DNA of 42,521 nt, taken from positions 535,692-578,212 of the forward strand of contig BFEA01000305.1 of the NCBI GenBank assembly GCA_003427395.1. The letters run 5' to 3'. Positions 10,358 to 20,292 of this stretch are shown piece by piece. How positions within the stretch are numbered: the first letter of the stretch is position 1; each line of letters begins with the position of its first letter. Source of the DNA: Chara braunii (lineage: Eukaryota > Streptophyta > Charophyceae > Charales > Characeae). The position numbers and the translations under genes are program-made. The notes beneath the pieces are model-generated. The model saw nothing but the letters and a program-made list of their open reading frames with translations, was not told the DNA's origin and did no database searches.

Positions 10358-10536
10358 CGATTAAACCCAAACCATATCTGTTTTTGTGCTATGACGATTT
10401 TCGTGAAATTACAAGAACCTACGCAAATTAATACAGTAATTATAATAAGACCAATAGAAACTTCATAAGAAACCATTTGAGCAGCAGATCGTAGTGCTCC
10501 TAGAAAAACATATTTGGAATTACTAGCAAGTGCTTC
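10358..10536 (-). pseudogene. nad1: Mitochondrial nad1 fragment in nuclear-type DNA
   Basis: The minus strand encodes [20 protein letters not shown] followed by [20 protein letters not shown] and [12 protein letters not shown]. This is the conserved region of plant mitochondrial NADH dehydrogenase subunit 1, a membrane subunit of respiratory complex I, including part of one hydrophobic helix. Similarity begins near ASNSKY (about 10525) and is lost after IWFGF, followed by a stop. About 55 codons of a gene of roughly 325 codons are present, uninterrupted. The surroundings are retrotransposon and repeat sequence, not organelle genes, so I interpret it as a nuclear insertion of mitochondrial DNA. 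An assembly chimera is the main alternative. Confidence 0.9.
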
Positions 10537-10539
10537 CAA

Positions 10540-10790
10540 TCAGATCTGAGAGTATTGCTCATGCAGACAAAATTTGAAGTTATCAGTCATCACAAAACAG
10601 GATTGGAAATCCGAAAAGATCACTAACGGGAAAGAGTCCACATCCATTCCATACATACATACGAAGCAAACGACAACTAAAATCCGACACGATATACAGA
10701 GAAAGTCCGAGAGGGCCGCAAAGAGATCAACTAAAATAGAAAACAAAAATTATACAGATAAATGGAAGAAGGGACCTCATCCCACACACA
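10540..10790. other. AT-rich spacer, no recognised feature
   Basis: Sequence between the nad1 fragment and repeat A copy 2. I do not recognise mitochondrial genes or transposon motifs in it. It may still be noncoding mitochondrial DNA brought in with nad1. Confidence 0.3.
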
Positions 10791-10796
10791 GCTGCG

Positions 10797-11836
10797 CTCT
10801 CTCTTTCTCTCTCTACACTCCCAGATGCGGGCAGTCCGTCGCTGCGCATCAACACAGAGTTGTCACCCCACTTGGTTCAAGCATGCAAGCCAGGTTCGCC
10901 CATGCGCCACAGTCCGTCGCGGCCCGCACGTCAACCCCTCATACCCGACACCAGCTCGTCGGATCGCCCAACTCTCTCATCGACTCACCTCTTCCAGATG
11001 ACTCGTTAGCCGACCCTCACTGATCGCGCTAACTCCAAGGTTCATAGAGAGCAAACTAATCGCGCTTGCAAAATTTATAGCATGCATGCTTGTGCGAAAG
11101 ATACGGAATTAAGCCCAAGTGGTCACAAGGAGAAGAGAGGAAGTGCCTACGTCTGCATGGCCAGGCTGCGGCGTGGGTGTCGTAGTCTCACTCCACGCAT
11201 CGATCCGGTCTCGCAGGCACTCAGACCAATTAGAACAAAGCATTAAACATGCAAGACAAAGAAGAAGAAGGCGGGCAAACACGAGGAAATCAAGAAAGAA
11301 GAAAGATACAGTTACAATCTCGCCCGCCAAAAGTGACAGTTGCACAAGATTAAGGGCACGATCCAGGTAGAGCCCAGTTCCCAGCGCAGCGATATGCACG
11401 CAAGCATGACGCAACAAAATTCAGAGTACCTAAATTCCTAGCCTAAGTCCTAATGATTGCAAAAGGAAATTCCGAGGAGCCCAAAAATAATTCCGCGAGC
11501 CCGTGGGGACTCGACATCAGTTGAAAATTCAAAAAGAAACCAAAAACGATATTCCCGCGTGAGGGTCGCGCCAAAATTCCCTAGTGCTCATAGCAGAACA
11601 AGAAAGAAGCCATGGGAACCGTTGTCCATCGCACTTGCTAAAGCGCTGTTACCCAATCGTTGGACTTTCCCGACACCGTCCTGACAGATTTCCACAGAAA
11701 AACGAAAAGGAACGAGGGCATCCATGCAACTTGCTGCCCGACCCCTCTGTCCATGGTTTACCCATCCGACCCATCCATTTCCCCAAGGCAGCTTCGCACA
11801 GAAAGTCGCGCGATTATAGAAATTGGTTCGTCACAG
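10797..11836. repeat. Dispersed repeat A, copy 2 (longest)
   Basis: Aligns with 208-1057 from about 10991 to the right end, and with 21078-22050 over its whole length. The left part, with the segment around 10900-10985 (CACCAGCTCGTCGGATCGCC and neighbours), is shared only with copy 3. The right end GGTTCGTCACA equals that of copy 1. It is in the same orientation as copy 1, and the two bracket the Ty3 element and the nad1 fragment. Confidence 0.8.
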
Positions 11837-12396
11837 GGGGCTGACAATGGAGAGCGGGGGAGAGGGAAGTAAGGTTCAGGAGTAGAGACTAGGAAAAGAC
11901 GCTGATCCAGACTCTAGGTAAAGCCAGGGTTTGGGAAAAAAAGTGTATGAGGGGCGCTTGTCCCGTTTTCCAACAGGTGGTACTCCAAAAAAAGAAAGAA
12001 AACATTCCTGCTTTTCAAAAGGTTAGTGGGCACCAAGGTGGAATCACCAGTAAAGCGGGCCGGGGTGGGATGGGGCATGAACAGTCTCGCTGGTGCCCCC
12101 CACTGGTATTTTCGTGTCTCCAAACCGGAGATGTGGGACCTGGCTTCTAGTCGTGGAGTTGGCAGGGGAGTAGGGTACAGTAGGAAGGGAGAAGGTGGGT
12201 ATTACCCTTTTTTGACAACCTGCTCAGTCAATCCTCTAAATTTAGAGTAATCAATGCTGGCAGGATTTTCTTAGCTTCTTTTATCTCTCACTATTTTCCC
12301 AAACATTTTGTACAAGGGACGCTGGACACGTTTTCCAGCAGGTGACGCTCCCCACCAATAGATGAAGCTTTTTTCAAAAAAAAAAAAAAAAAAAAA
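11837..12396 (+). repeat. Unclassified insert with duplicated motif and poly-A end
   Basis: Two related segments, 11950-11986 and 12314-12353, share a GTTTTCCARCAGGTG core preceded by a GGRCGCT motif. At 12376-12396 there is a 21-base A run on the plus strand. The LINE on the right is on the minus strand, for which this would be a poly-T, so the run is not its tail. A plus-strand retroposon abutting or inserted in the LINE 3' region would explain it, but no flanking duplication was identified. Confidence 0.35.
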
Positions 12397-12399
12397 GTA

Positions 12400-12880
12400 C
12401 GTCTTTAGCTGAGGTCGGTTCCTTGATGTATGAGGGGGACAACTTGGACCAGGCTCTAAGAATCAGGCCCCATGTTGGTGACTTTGTGTTTCTGAGTAAG
12501 GGGTGGAGGAGCATGCAGTCCCACACGGCTTCTTCAACTGTGAGATTCCAGTCAACTGCTAGGATGGCAAGGGCCAAACGTACCCAAGTGGTGGTTGGGT
12601 GTGCCGTGAGGAATCTACCAGGCCATTTAGATAGAATTGTTTTATTCTGACCAGTTGGGTCCATCGCTCCTAACCCCCCGTTACATTTCTTCTCCATGAT
12701 TTTTCACCAAGCCAACTTGGATATGCATGAAGGTATTTCTAAGTCCCCTTTCCAAATGTACCTAGACAGCAATTGGAGAATCAACTGTGCAGACGTGTTA
12801 GATAACTCTCGGAACGTATTGTTGAGAGGATACACACGTTAGCTACAATTGCTCGGCCAAAAAGGGATAAGGATTTCTGT
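12400..12880 (-). pseudogene. LINE ORF2 C-terminal region
   Basis: After the reverse transcriptase the minus strand continues with broken frames. They include NPYPFLAEQL, then IWKGDLEIPSCISKLAW and the frame from 12697 with MEKKCNGGLGAMDP, NKTILSKWPGRFLTAHP and EEAVWDCMLLHPLLR. The pattern W-x-K followed by GGLG and LL-KW is the conserved segment after the reverse transcriptase in plant LINEs. The duplicated fragments at 22.8-23.7 kb encode the same segment. The frame runs into the A/T run at 12376-12396. Confidence 0.7.
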
Positions 12881-12882
12881 TT

Positions 12883-14039
12883 TTACCATTTTGAACATGC
12901 ATTTCTGATGCGCTCGTCTACTATTGGGTCTTGAAACTTGTTGCAGTCAGAGAAGGATACCAGAATGCCCAGGTATCTTCCAGAGTCTGTGTTGGCTAGG
13001 GTTTTGATTCCAATGTCTAGTGTCAAGGGTTCCCCATTTGGAGTCATTGCTACCGATTTCTTCCAGCTTACTTTCATTTCAGATGCTGCTTCATAAACTG
13101 TGATGCATTGTCTGAGTGCATTTAGGGAGTCTGGGGAGTTCTCGGTAATTGCAGAAAAGTCATCTGCCGACGCTGAAACCTTCAACGAGTATGACTGGCT
13201 TAGGGGGAGACCTCTAACTTTAGGGTGGGTTCTGACCATGTTCAACAAAACCTCCATTTGAATCACAAATAGGGAGGGTGCTAAGGGGCAGCCTTGGCGT
13301 AGTGATTGTGAGATGGTGAATGGTGCAGAAGTCGGACCATTCACCAATACTTTGCCTTGCGACCCGTCGTAGAGAGCGCGAAACCATTTGATGAAGTTGG
13401 GGCCCACTCCCACCCTTGTTAAGGTGGCTTGGACAAAGTCTAAGTTAACCCTATTGTATGCTTTCTCGAAGTCTATGAGAATAACTGCCACGTTTGCGTT
13501 TCTTAATTTGATCAGTTCAATAGTCTGTGAAATTGTAATGACATTGTCTAACACCTATCTCCCCGAACGAAACCGGATTGATCAGGTGCTACCAGTTTCC
13601 TCATCTGATGTGACAGTCTTCTTGCCATTATTTTAGCTAGAATTTTGCCTGCTACATTGAGGAGGGAGATAGGACGCCAGTTCCAGATATCTCTTTTGTC
13701 CCCATTCTTTCCTTCCGTGGTTCGATTGCCCAATTTGGCCCCATCCAAGATGTTGTTTAAGACTGTTACCATGTCTGGACCCAGCAAATTACAAAACAAG
13801 TCGTAGAACTCGAGAGGGAGGCCGTTGGATCTGGGGCATTTACTTTTGGCCATACTTTTTAAGGTTTCCGTGAGTTCTATGAGTGTGATAGGAGTTTCCA
13901 ATTCTTTTTCCTCTTCCTTAGAGAGAATGCGCTGTGTAGAACCCCATAAGAAGTTCTCCTGTGCTTGGACCATGAAAAGGTCGCCCGCTTCCTTCTTTGA
14001 CGTCAAGAGGACCTCGTAGAAGGATGTTACGTGCTGCAA
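12883..14039 (-). pseudogene. LINE ORF2 reverse transcriptase
   Basis: Copies LINE RNA at the nicked target. The frame 14039-13548 has SMAKSKCPRSNGLPLEFYDL and DIWNWRPISLLNVAGKILAK, then LVAPDQSGFVRGDR, typical of fingers and palm motifs of plant LINEs. A frameshift near 13550 leads into 13554-12883, with VAVILIDFEKAYNRVNLDFV, SLRQGCPLAPSLFVIQMEVL, the catalytic VSASADDFSAI (Ala-Asp-Asp in place of Tyr/Phe-Ala-Asp-Asp context) and DSGRYLGILVSF. The active-site aspartates remain. The upstream part is in the same frame as the linker, separated by a TAA at 14043. Confidence 0.95.
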
Positions 14040-14042
14040 GAT

Positions 14043-14637
14043 TTATTGTGAGGACCTAGCCATTGGTTCATCCGAATTGAATGGGGAGGACATTTCGAAC
14101 ATCGAGGAGGCGGTTAGTCCGCCTCTCTCTGGTTTCAAAGTGTTTTTAATCATTCGGTCAGCTTCAAATTTTTTATTTATTTGCCTGTATTTTTTCCATG
14201 CTTCATGTTTAGCTATTTGTTCTTCGTGCCATTCTTGTAGCCATTTGGCACGACGTCTCAAACATACTTCGTCTGAGAAGGATGTGAATCCCATGTTTGC
14301 CTTTGTTTTTTCGATGTTTCTTTTGTAACGGATCTCTCCCATTCTCCTGTTCACGGCTTTGATATGAGAGAACAGGTTAAGGTGACCTGCTATGAGGTGG
14401 AGTCCTTTCTCAAACCGTTCTCCTGGGCTGTTGTATAGGTCTGTAAAGCTCCTCCATTCTTCCCAAAATTCTATGACACAGTCACGCATACCCGAGTCTT
14501 CAAATATGTGCATACTGAGCCTGAAACAACCCCTGCCCCTTTTCTATGATGCCCCATTGTTTAGGGAAATTGAGACTGGCTTGTTGTCCGAGAGGTTTCC
14601 TGTTAAGATGTCCGCTTGAGAAATCAGGGGCATCGTC
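14043..14637 (-). pseudogene. LINE ORF2 linker between endonuclease and reverse transcriptase
   Basis: Same frame as the second half of the endonuclease and the first half of the reverse transcriptase. It contains NLSDNKPVSISLN and the helical, charged region RRRAKWLQEWHEEQIAKHEA, common between these domains in plant LINEs. A TAA at 14043-14045 separates it from the reverse transcriptase without changing frame. Confidence 0.75.
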
Positions 14638-15324
14638 TACTCATTGACGCAAATGGCGTCCAGTCTTCTTTTTGTTTGTTCCCTCGTTTCCGATTTGTTA
14701 TTGTAGACTCATGTGAACGTGATCACATCCAAGTGACAGGACCGATAGGGATCAAGGAGGTTATTCTATGCTAGCAACTTACACAGTGCCAGTGACTCCA
14801 TAGGATGCGAAAGTGTAGTGGTGGAGTCAAGGTTTGGGTTAGGGACCATGTTTCAGTCCCCCCCAATAATGATGTGATCAATTTTGGGAATTACGTATTG
14901 AGGGAATGGATAAATGAGAATTACGTCATTAAGCGAATAGATAAATGAGATATTATCGGTGTGTTCGGATGGGGCATATACTGACATGATTCCCCAAGTA
15001 GTCAGTCCCGTTGAGCACCGATATCATTTTGGCCCATTTTCCAGATGGATCAAAGTCAATACTCGAAATTGTGCATGAGAGGGGTTTATGGACTAGGATA
15101 CCACAACCGCGGTTTGTTCCATCAGTCGGGGCTCATGCCTGGGGCCCGTCCTACCAGTTCTTGAGTTCATTTATCTTGTCCGTGTCTAGTTTGGATTCCT
15201 GAATCAATATAATTTGTATTCTTTGCTCATAAATCCAGGTCTTTAGGCGGGGTTTCTTATATTTTCGGTTCGTGTCCACCAGACCACAAACGTTCCACGA
15301 CGCTACTCTTATTCTATTGTCCAT
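14638..15324 (-). pseudogene. LINE ORF2 endonuclease domain
   Basis: The ORF2 start is probably the ATG at 15324, immediately followed by IRVASWNVCGL, the first motif of exonuclease-endonuclease-phosphatase LINE endonucleases. Then come IILIQESKLD with the metal-binding Glu, RGCGILVHKP, and, after a frameshift near 15000, MSVYAPSEHT, IIIGGD-stop-NMVPNP, DPYRSC, VITFT-stop-VYNN and RRLDAICV. These match the order of conserved motifs, including the GGD-x-N catalytic block. Stops occur at 15151, 15133, 14853 and 14709. The enzyme would nick target DNA to prime reverse transcription. Confidence 0.9.
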
Positions 15325-15403
15325 CTCTTACTGTGTGCAAGCTACCAGATTGGATCCCCGAGAGTGCTGAAGGGACATGTGGTCCACTGGGTTGTGTCTG
15401 GTC

Positions 15404-16340
15404 CTAAGGGGATTTGAGTGAGTCACTCATGAACTTAGAATGCAATTTCATGTCTTTTGGGAGAAGGTCATTCACATCTGTGATGACCTCTCCCTTGATT
15501 TTATCTCCCAACAGAGCAATGTGCCTTTCCTTATTATTGTTGGCCTTGAACCATGCGATCGGGGCCCAATATAACCTTTTCCCTGCAAATTGAAAATATG
15601 TTTTTGGTATCATGTTGGCGTCCAGACAGACCGATTGGACTGTATAAGTGCAACCTGAGGCACCAATCTTCAACACAGTGGTCATCGGGAGGTGGGGGAT
15701 TGGACTGACGTAAAACCTCTTATCCAACATTCTTTTTGCCATTTCCAACATGTGGCCCGGTTTCAGTGGGGACTGCATAAATAGGGCAGGGATTTGCAGG
15801 TCTCCCTTTTGATTAGAGTGCAATAGGAGTTGCGGGCCCTGAACGTTGTTCTTGCGAAGTTGAAAATCCTTGAACTTTCGGCGATGGATAATTTCGGGGC
15901 TGCATTGAAGGAGAAAGAGTCTCAGCCATGTGTTCTGTTGTTGCATTCTCGTCCCCATTGTCGCTCTTGGGGCACTTTGGGGAGGAAAGGGATTGTTGTC
16001 GAGACAATGCACCTAGGAGGATAGCCAACCTAAGTTGGTCCTGCTGAGATCCGGGAGCTGGGGCCATGCCCACTTCCGGGTTCAGGGTTCCGGAAGCTGG
16101 GTGATTCAGGTCGACTTGTTGTTCCTTACCGAGAGCTGGTACTGCAGGAGTAGTTGCTCTCCAAGCAATGGTTGGAACACGAAACTGGCTAGTGCCCAAG
16201 CCGTGTGCAAAACCCCCGGGGTGTCTTTCAAGACCGCCTTGTGGTCCCAACTTGGATGGAGAGGAGAGGCGTGGGTTTTGTCCCTTTCCCCCTGAGCCTG
16301 CAGGTGTTCGGAGATATTTATCGGTTTGGTTACCGTGCAA
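15404..16340 (-). pseudogene. LINE ORF1 C-terminal part
   Basis: Frames on the minus strand between ORF2 and the zinc-knuckle part of ORF1. The longest, 16012-15404, includes ALFMQSPLKPGHMLEMAKRM, LPMTTVLKIGASGCTY and KRLYWAPIAWFKANNNKERH. No domain is recognised. The upstream frame 16340-15813 is Pro/Gln/Ser-rich. Position and orientation make it the C-terminal part of ORF1 or a spacer ORF; at least one frameshift separates it from the knuckle. Confidence 0.5.
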
Positions 16341-16448
16341 GTAAGAGTCAATCCATCGGTACTTCGTGGTGGGTTGCTTTCCCTTAGACCTGGGGTTCTG
16401 TGTTTGTTTCCCTTTTCCTGAAGGCCTTCGTTCGTAGGTAGGGTTGGA

Positions 16449-17235
16449 TCATGAGTTCATGCCCTGCATAAATGTTAGGTCCGCAGGTTCATTACTTGCC
16501 TTCTCGGTATCCATTTCCTCTCCTGTGCAGTTGGGACATTCTGAGGAGGAGTGTTCGTGACCGTATCTTCGGCAGGATGTGCGCCACGGGGTGTTGTTGT
16601 CCACCAGCTCGCCCGTGAGCTTTCCTTTTGAGGTCACAATCTGGAGGCTGGTCTGAAATTTGGCCTCGGCGCCGGGGTCAAGTCCAAATTTGAGATTGGC
16701 TGGGGTAGGATCTTCGGGGTCCTTGACTGGGTCAAATTCCTCGGTGATCTTACCAAAGTCCTTCTCTATACCGAATCTGATGAAGATTGAGGCGTCAAGG
16801 GGAAAACGGAGAGCCATGACCCAATATTTCTTCTTCTTATCTTCCTCCCACTTTTTCTCCCACTTTGCTTTCGGTAACCATTTTCTGAACAAAATCGTAA
16901 AGAGTTGATTGTTCTCTCTGAATTTGGTCATTTCTTTGCTTATCATCCAATCATAGACCCCCTGGTGTTTTGCCACGTAGGTAAGTTGAGTTGTTTCTTC
17001 AATATGAGTGAAGCCCCAAGGGTGAGGAGTTGTTTCTCATCCATGAGCGAGTCTTCAATTGAACGAACCAAGTCCACCTTTTTATCGTTCGGGAGGTTAT
17101 TTGCATCGCCTTGAAACAAATGGCTACAGTTTGTTCCTTGAGAAAATTGTCTTTTATATCGTCGATTTCTTCTGTGGGCCGAATCTCTAAGCAACCATCT
17201 TCCTCGTCAATTGAGACATCTATGAATTTTGACAC
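16449..17235 (-). pseudogene. LINE ORF1 with zinc knuckle
   Basis: Three frames in succession (17235-16999, 17194-16943, 16976-16449) read as one broken protein. The final part has KWLPKAKWEKKWEEDKKKKY, YWVMALRFPLDASIFIRFGI and SLQIVTSKGKLTGELVDNNT, as in the DUF4283-like RNA-binding region of plant LINE ORF1. It ends with SCRRYGHEHSSSECP, a C-x2-C-x3-H-x4-C knuckle whose second Cys is Tyr (TAC). ORF1 proteins bind the element RNA. The start near 17235 is uncertain. Confidence 0.75.
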
Positions 17236-17240
17236 ATCTT

Positions 17241-18086
17241 GAAAGGTGTAGTTTAGGTATCACCCCTTCACCATGTTGCTAAGCCTATCTGTGTCTGAGG
17301 ACGGTGTCTGCCCAGACGACACAACATGAGGCTGCTGAGCAACACTACTGCCCCCTGAGGATTCCATTCGAAAATCCAACCTATACCGGTAGGAATATAC
17401 GGATAGGTGTCTTCTCGTAACGTTATGTTCAGTCGAGTGAGAGCAGGTGTATTTACAGCATAATCGAAGCTAAAGGATGTTACTTTCTTCCGTTTTTGAA
17501 GCCTGATGGAGGGGACAACTCTCAACCAAGGCCGTGTGTCAGTAAATAATCATTTGTTTTTGTTCATTTTTTTATTTTATTTTTTTTCTGATGCCGCTTA
17601 TTAAATTTGACAAAAAATGCGGACAATTCCGCCAAGAACGAATTTTGAAAAAAAATAATTAATTAACAAATTTTTATCTGTTTTTTTCCCTTTTATTATT
17701 TTTAATTTTTTTCTCAGTTTTAAATTCGTCGTTAGGGTTAATAAATTCTAAAGGGTCATTCCTTCATCAATTGGTCAGTGTGAAAGCGACTTGTCGAGGC
17801 GTACTACCATGTGTCCGTACTGCGGTCGGCCGCTTAGGGAACAACCTCGGAACGAACAAAAATGATAGGTCGTAGGCACGACAGGCGCGACCGTTCCTCT
17901 TGTTGATTTCAAGGGTCAGTTCGTATAGTTGATGGGGGAAACTTTAGGAATTTTTTTCCAACCCCTAATTTTTCCCGATGGCTCTGATGAAAGTCCCAGT
18001 CGATTACCCTCTAGGCACTTAATCCAAGGCCCAATCCGTTATACTTTGGGTGGCCAATTGGTCTGCGGCTGCCCGACAGCGGTATC
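17241..18086. other. AT-rich spacer, possible LINE 5' region
   Basis: A short minus-strand frame (17525-17268) has no recognised similarity. From about 17550 to 17740 the sequence is AT-rich with T and A runs. Nothing else is identified up to the start of the satellite at 18087. Confidence 0.4.
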
Positions 18087-19977
18087 GAAACACCAAAAAC
18101 ACTTTCAGATATGATGTATTAAATACTGAAAGCGTTTCGGGATATGATGTATTAAACACCGAAATCTCGAAGTGCGTTTTCGCTACTAAAATACCGAAAG
18201 TACTTCGGGATTTGATGTATTAAGCACCGAAATCTTGAAGTGCGTTTTTGGTACCGAAAGACCGAAAACACTTCGGGATATGATATACTAGATGGTAGAA
18301 AATCGACTAAGTTAAACACCGAACTCCCGAAGTGTATTTGAAACACCGAAAGCACTTCAGGGTATGATATACTAGATGATAGAAAATTGACTAAGTTAAA
18401 CACCGATATCCCGAAGTACATTTTCTGTACCGAAACATCGAAAGCACTTCGGGATATGATGTACTTGATGGTAGAAAATCCACTAAGTTAAACACTGAAA
18501 TCCTGAAGTGTGTTTTTGGTATCGAAACACCGAAAACACTTTGAGATATGATGTAGTAGATAGTAGAAAATCGACTAAGTCAAACACCAAAATCCCGAAG
18601 TGCGTTTTCGGTACCGAAACATTGAAAGCAATTCGGGATATGAAGTAGAAGATGGTCAAAAATCGACTAAGTTAAACACCGAAATCCCGAAGTGTGTTTT
18701 CGGTACTGAAACATCGAAAGCACTTCGGGATATGTGGTATTAAATATCAAATCCCGAAGTGTGTTTTTAGTACCGGAACACCGAAAAAACGTCGGGATAT
18801 GATGTACTAGATGGTAGAAAATCGACTAAGTTAAACATCGAGATCCCGAAGTACGTTTTCGGTACCGAAACATTGAAAGCACTTCGGGATATGAGGTATT
18901 AAACACCGAAATCCCGAAGTGCGTTTTTTGTACCGAAACACAGAAAGCACTTCGGGATATGATGTACTCGATGGTAGAAAATCGACTAAGTTAAACACCG
19001 AAATTCCAAAGTGCATTTTCGGTACCGAAACACTGAAAATACTTCGGGATATGATGTAGTAGATAGTAAAAAATCGACTAAGTTAAACACTGAAATCCCG
19101 ATGTGCATTTTCGGTACCGAAACATTGAAAGCACTTTGGGATGTGATGTATTAAACACTGAAATCCCAAAGTGCGTTTTCGGTACCGAAATACTGAAAAC
19201 ACTTCGGGATATGATCTACTAGATGGTAGAAAATCGACTAGGTTAAACACCGAAATCCCGAGGTGCGTTTTCGGTACCTAAACACGAAAAACACTTCGGG
19301 ATATGATACACTAGATGGTAGAAAATCGACTAAGTTAAACGCCGAAATCGCAAAGTGCGTTTTTGGTACAGAAACACCGAAAGAACTTCGGGATATGATG
19401 TAGTAGATGGTAGAAAATCGACTAAGTTAAACACCTAAATCTCGAAGTGCGTCTTCAACACCGAAACACCGAAAACACTTCAGGATATTATGTGCTAGAT
19501 GTTAGAAAATCGACTAAGTTAAACGTCGAAATCCCGAAGTGTGTTTTTGGTACCGAAACACCAAAAACACTTCGAGATATGATATACTAAATGATAAAAA
19601 ATTGACTAAGTTAAACACCGTAATCCCGAAGTGCGTTTTCGGTACCGAAACACCAAAAGCACTTGGGGACATTATGTGCTAGATGTTAGAAAATCGACTA
19701 AGTTAAACACCGAAATCCCGAAGTGCGTTTTCGGTACCAAAACACCGAAAGCACTTCGGGATATGATATATTAAACACCAAAATCCCCAAGTGCGTTTTA
19801 GATACGGAAACACCGAAAGCACTTCAGAATATGATTTACTAGATGGTAGAAAATCGACGAAGTTAAACACCGATATCCCAAAGTGCATTTTCGGTACCGA
19901 AACACTGAAAGCGCTTCGGAATATGATATAATACATGGTAGAATATCGACAACGTTAAAAACCGAAGTGTATTTTCA
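18087..19977. repeat. Satellite of about 92-bp units containing inverted repeats
   Basis: About 20 or more tandem units. A full unit is near 92 bp and contains, in order, GAAAATCGACTAAGTTAAAC, a CCGAAAT box, CCCGAAGTGC, the self-complementary TTTCGGTACCGAAA, GCACTTCGGG and ATATGATGTACTAGATGGTA. Several units are about 66 bp because they lack the TAGATGGTAGAAAATCGACTAAG part, giving a mixed 92/66 pattern. In each unit CCCGAAGTGC pairs with GCACTTCGGG, so a transcript or single strand would fold into a hairpin. Protein frames recurring across the array are by-products of the repetition. Confidence 0.95.
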
Positions 19978-20069
19978 TGAAATTGAAGAGTTTACCTTCG
20001 GTGTACCATATATAAGACTGTTTTCGATATAGATTCGATGAAATATATAGCCACCATTAACCATCTCTC

Positions 20070-20290
20070 CTCCCATTCGGACCTGAGTAGGTCGATTGGG
20101 ACAATCTGGGGCCATTTGACCGGGCTAGTGACATGTGTAACATCCATCCCTCTGACACCAACCACGGTGCCTCCTGCCGCCAGGGCGGAAGACTCTCCTA
20201 AGAGAAGAGGCAAGTTGCAAACTGCAATGGGACGCATGGAGCGTATCTACGTTTCTATGTGGGTGTTGTGCTTGCATTGCTCTTTTCACT
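20070..20290 (-). pseudogene. Second gag zinc-knuckle scrap (Ty3-type)
   Basis: This stretch aligns with the Ty3 gag region at about 8080-8285. Shared parts include GCAATGGGACGCAT (20224 versus 8213), the GTCGATTGGGACAATC / GTCGGTGGGGACAATC segment, the TAGTGACATGTGTAACA / TGGTGACACGTGTAGCA knuckle region and the final TTGCTCCTTTT / TTGCTCTTTTC. It encodes a decayed MRPIAV segment like that of the first element. Only about 220 bp are present, between the satellite and the foldback element. Confidence 0.75.
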
Positions 20291-20292
20291 AG

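Larger units (their letters stand above)
12397..17240 (-). mobile_element. Degenerate LINE (plant L1-type) retrotransposon
   Basis: A non-LTR retrotransposon on the minus strand, with ORF1 at the right and ORF2 at the left. ORF2 carries an apurinic-type endonuclease upstream of the reverse transcriptase, as in plant L1-clade LINEs. All parts contain frameshifts and stops. No poly-A tail in the right orientation is seen at the left end. Boundaries are set by recognised coding sequence and are approximate. Confidence 0.9.

Noticed and set aside
208-11836. Repeat A copies 1 and 2 as LTRs of the Ty3 element
   Set aside because: The primer-binding site is at 9248, about 1.5 kb from copy 2; no polypurine tract adjoins copy 1; a third copy stands alone at 21.1 kb; and copies 2 and 3 extend further left than copy 1.
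18152-19936. Recurring 60-90-residue reading frames in the satellite
   Set aside because: They arise from the repeated unit, and the frame is lost after every one or two units.
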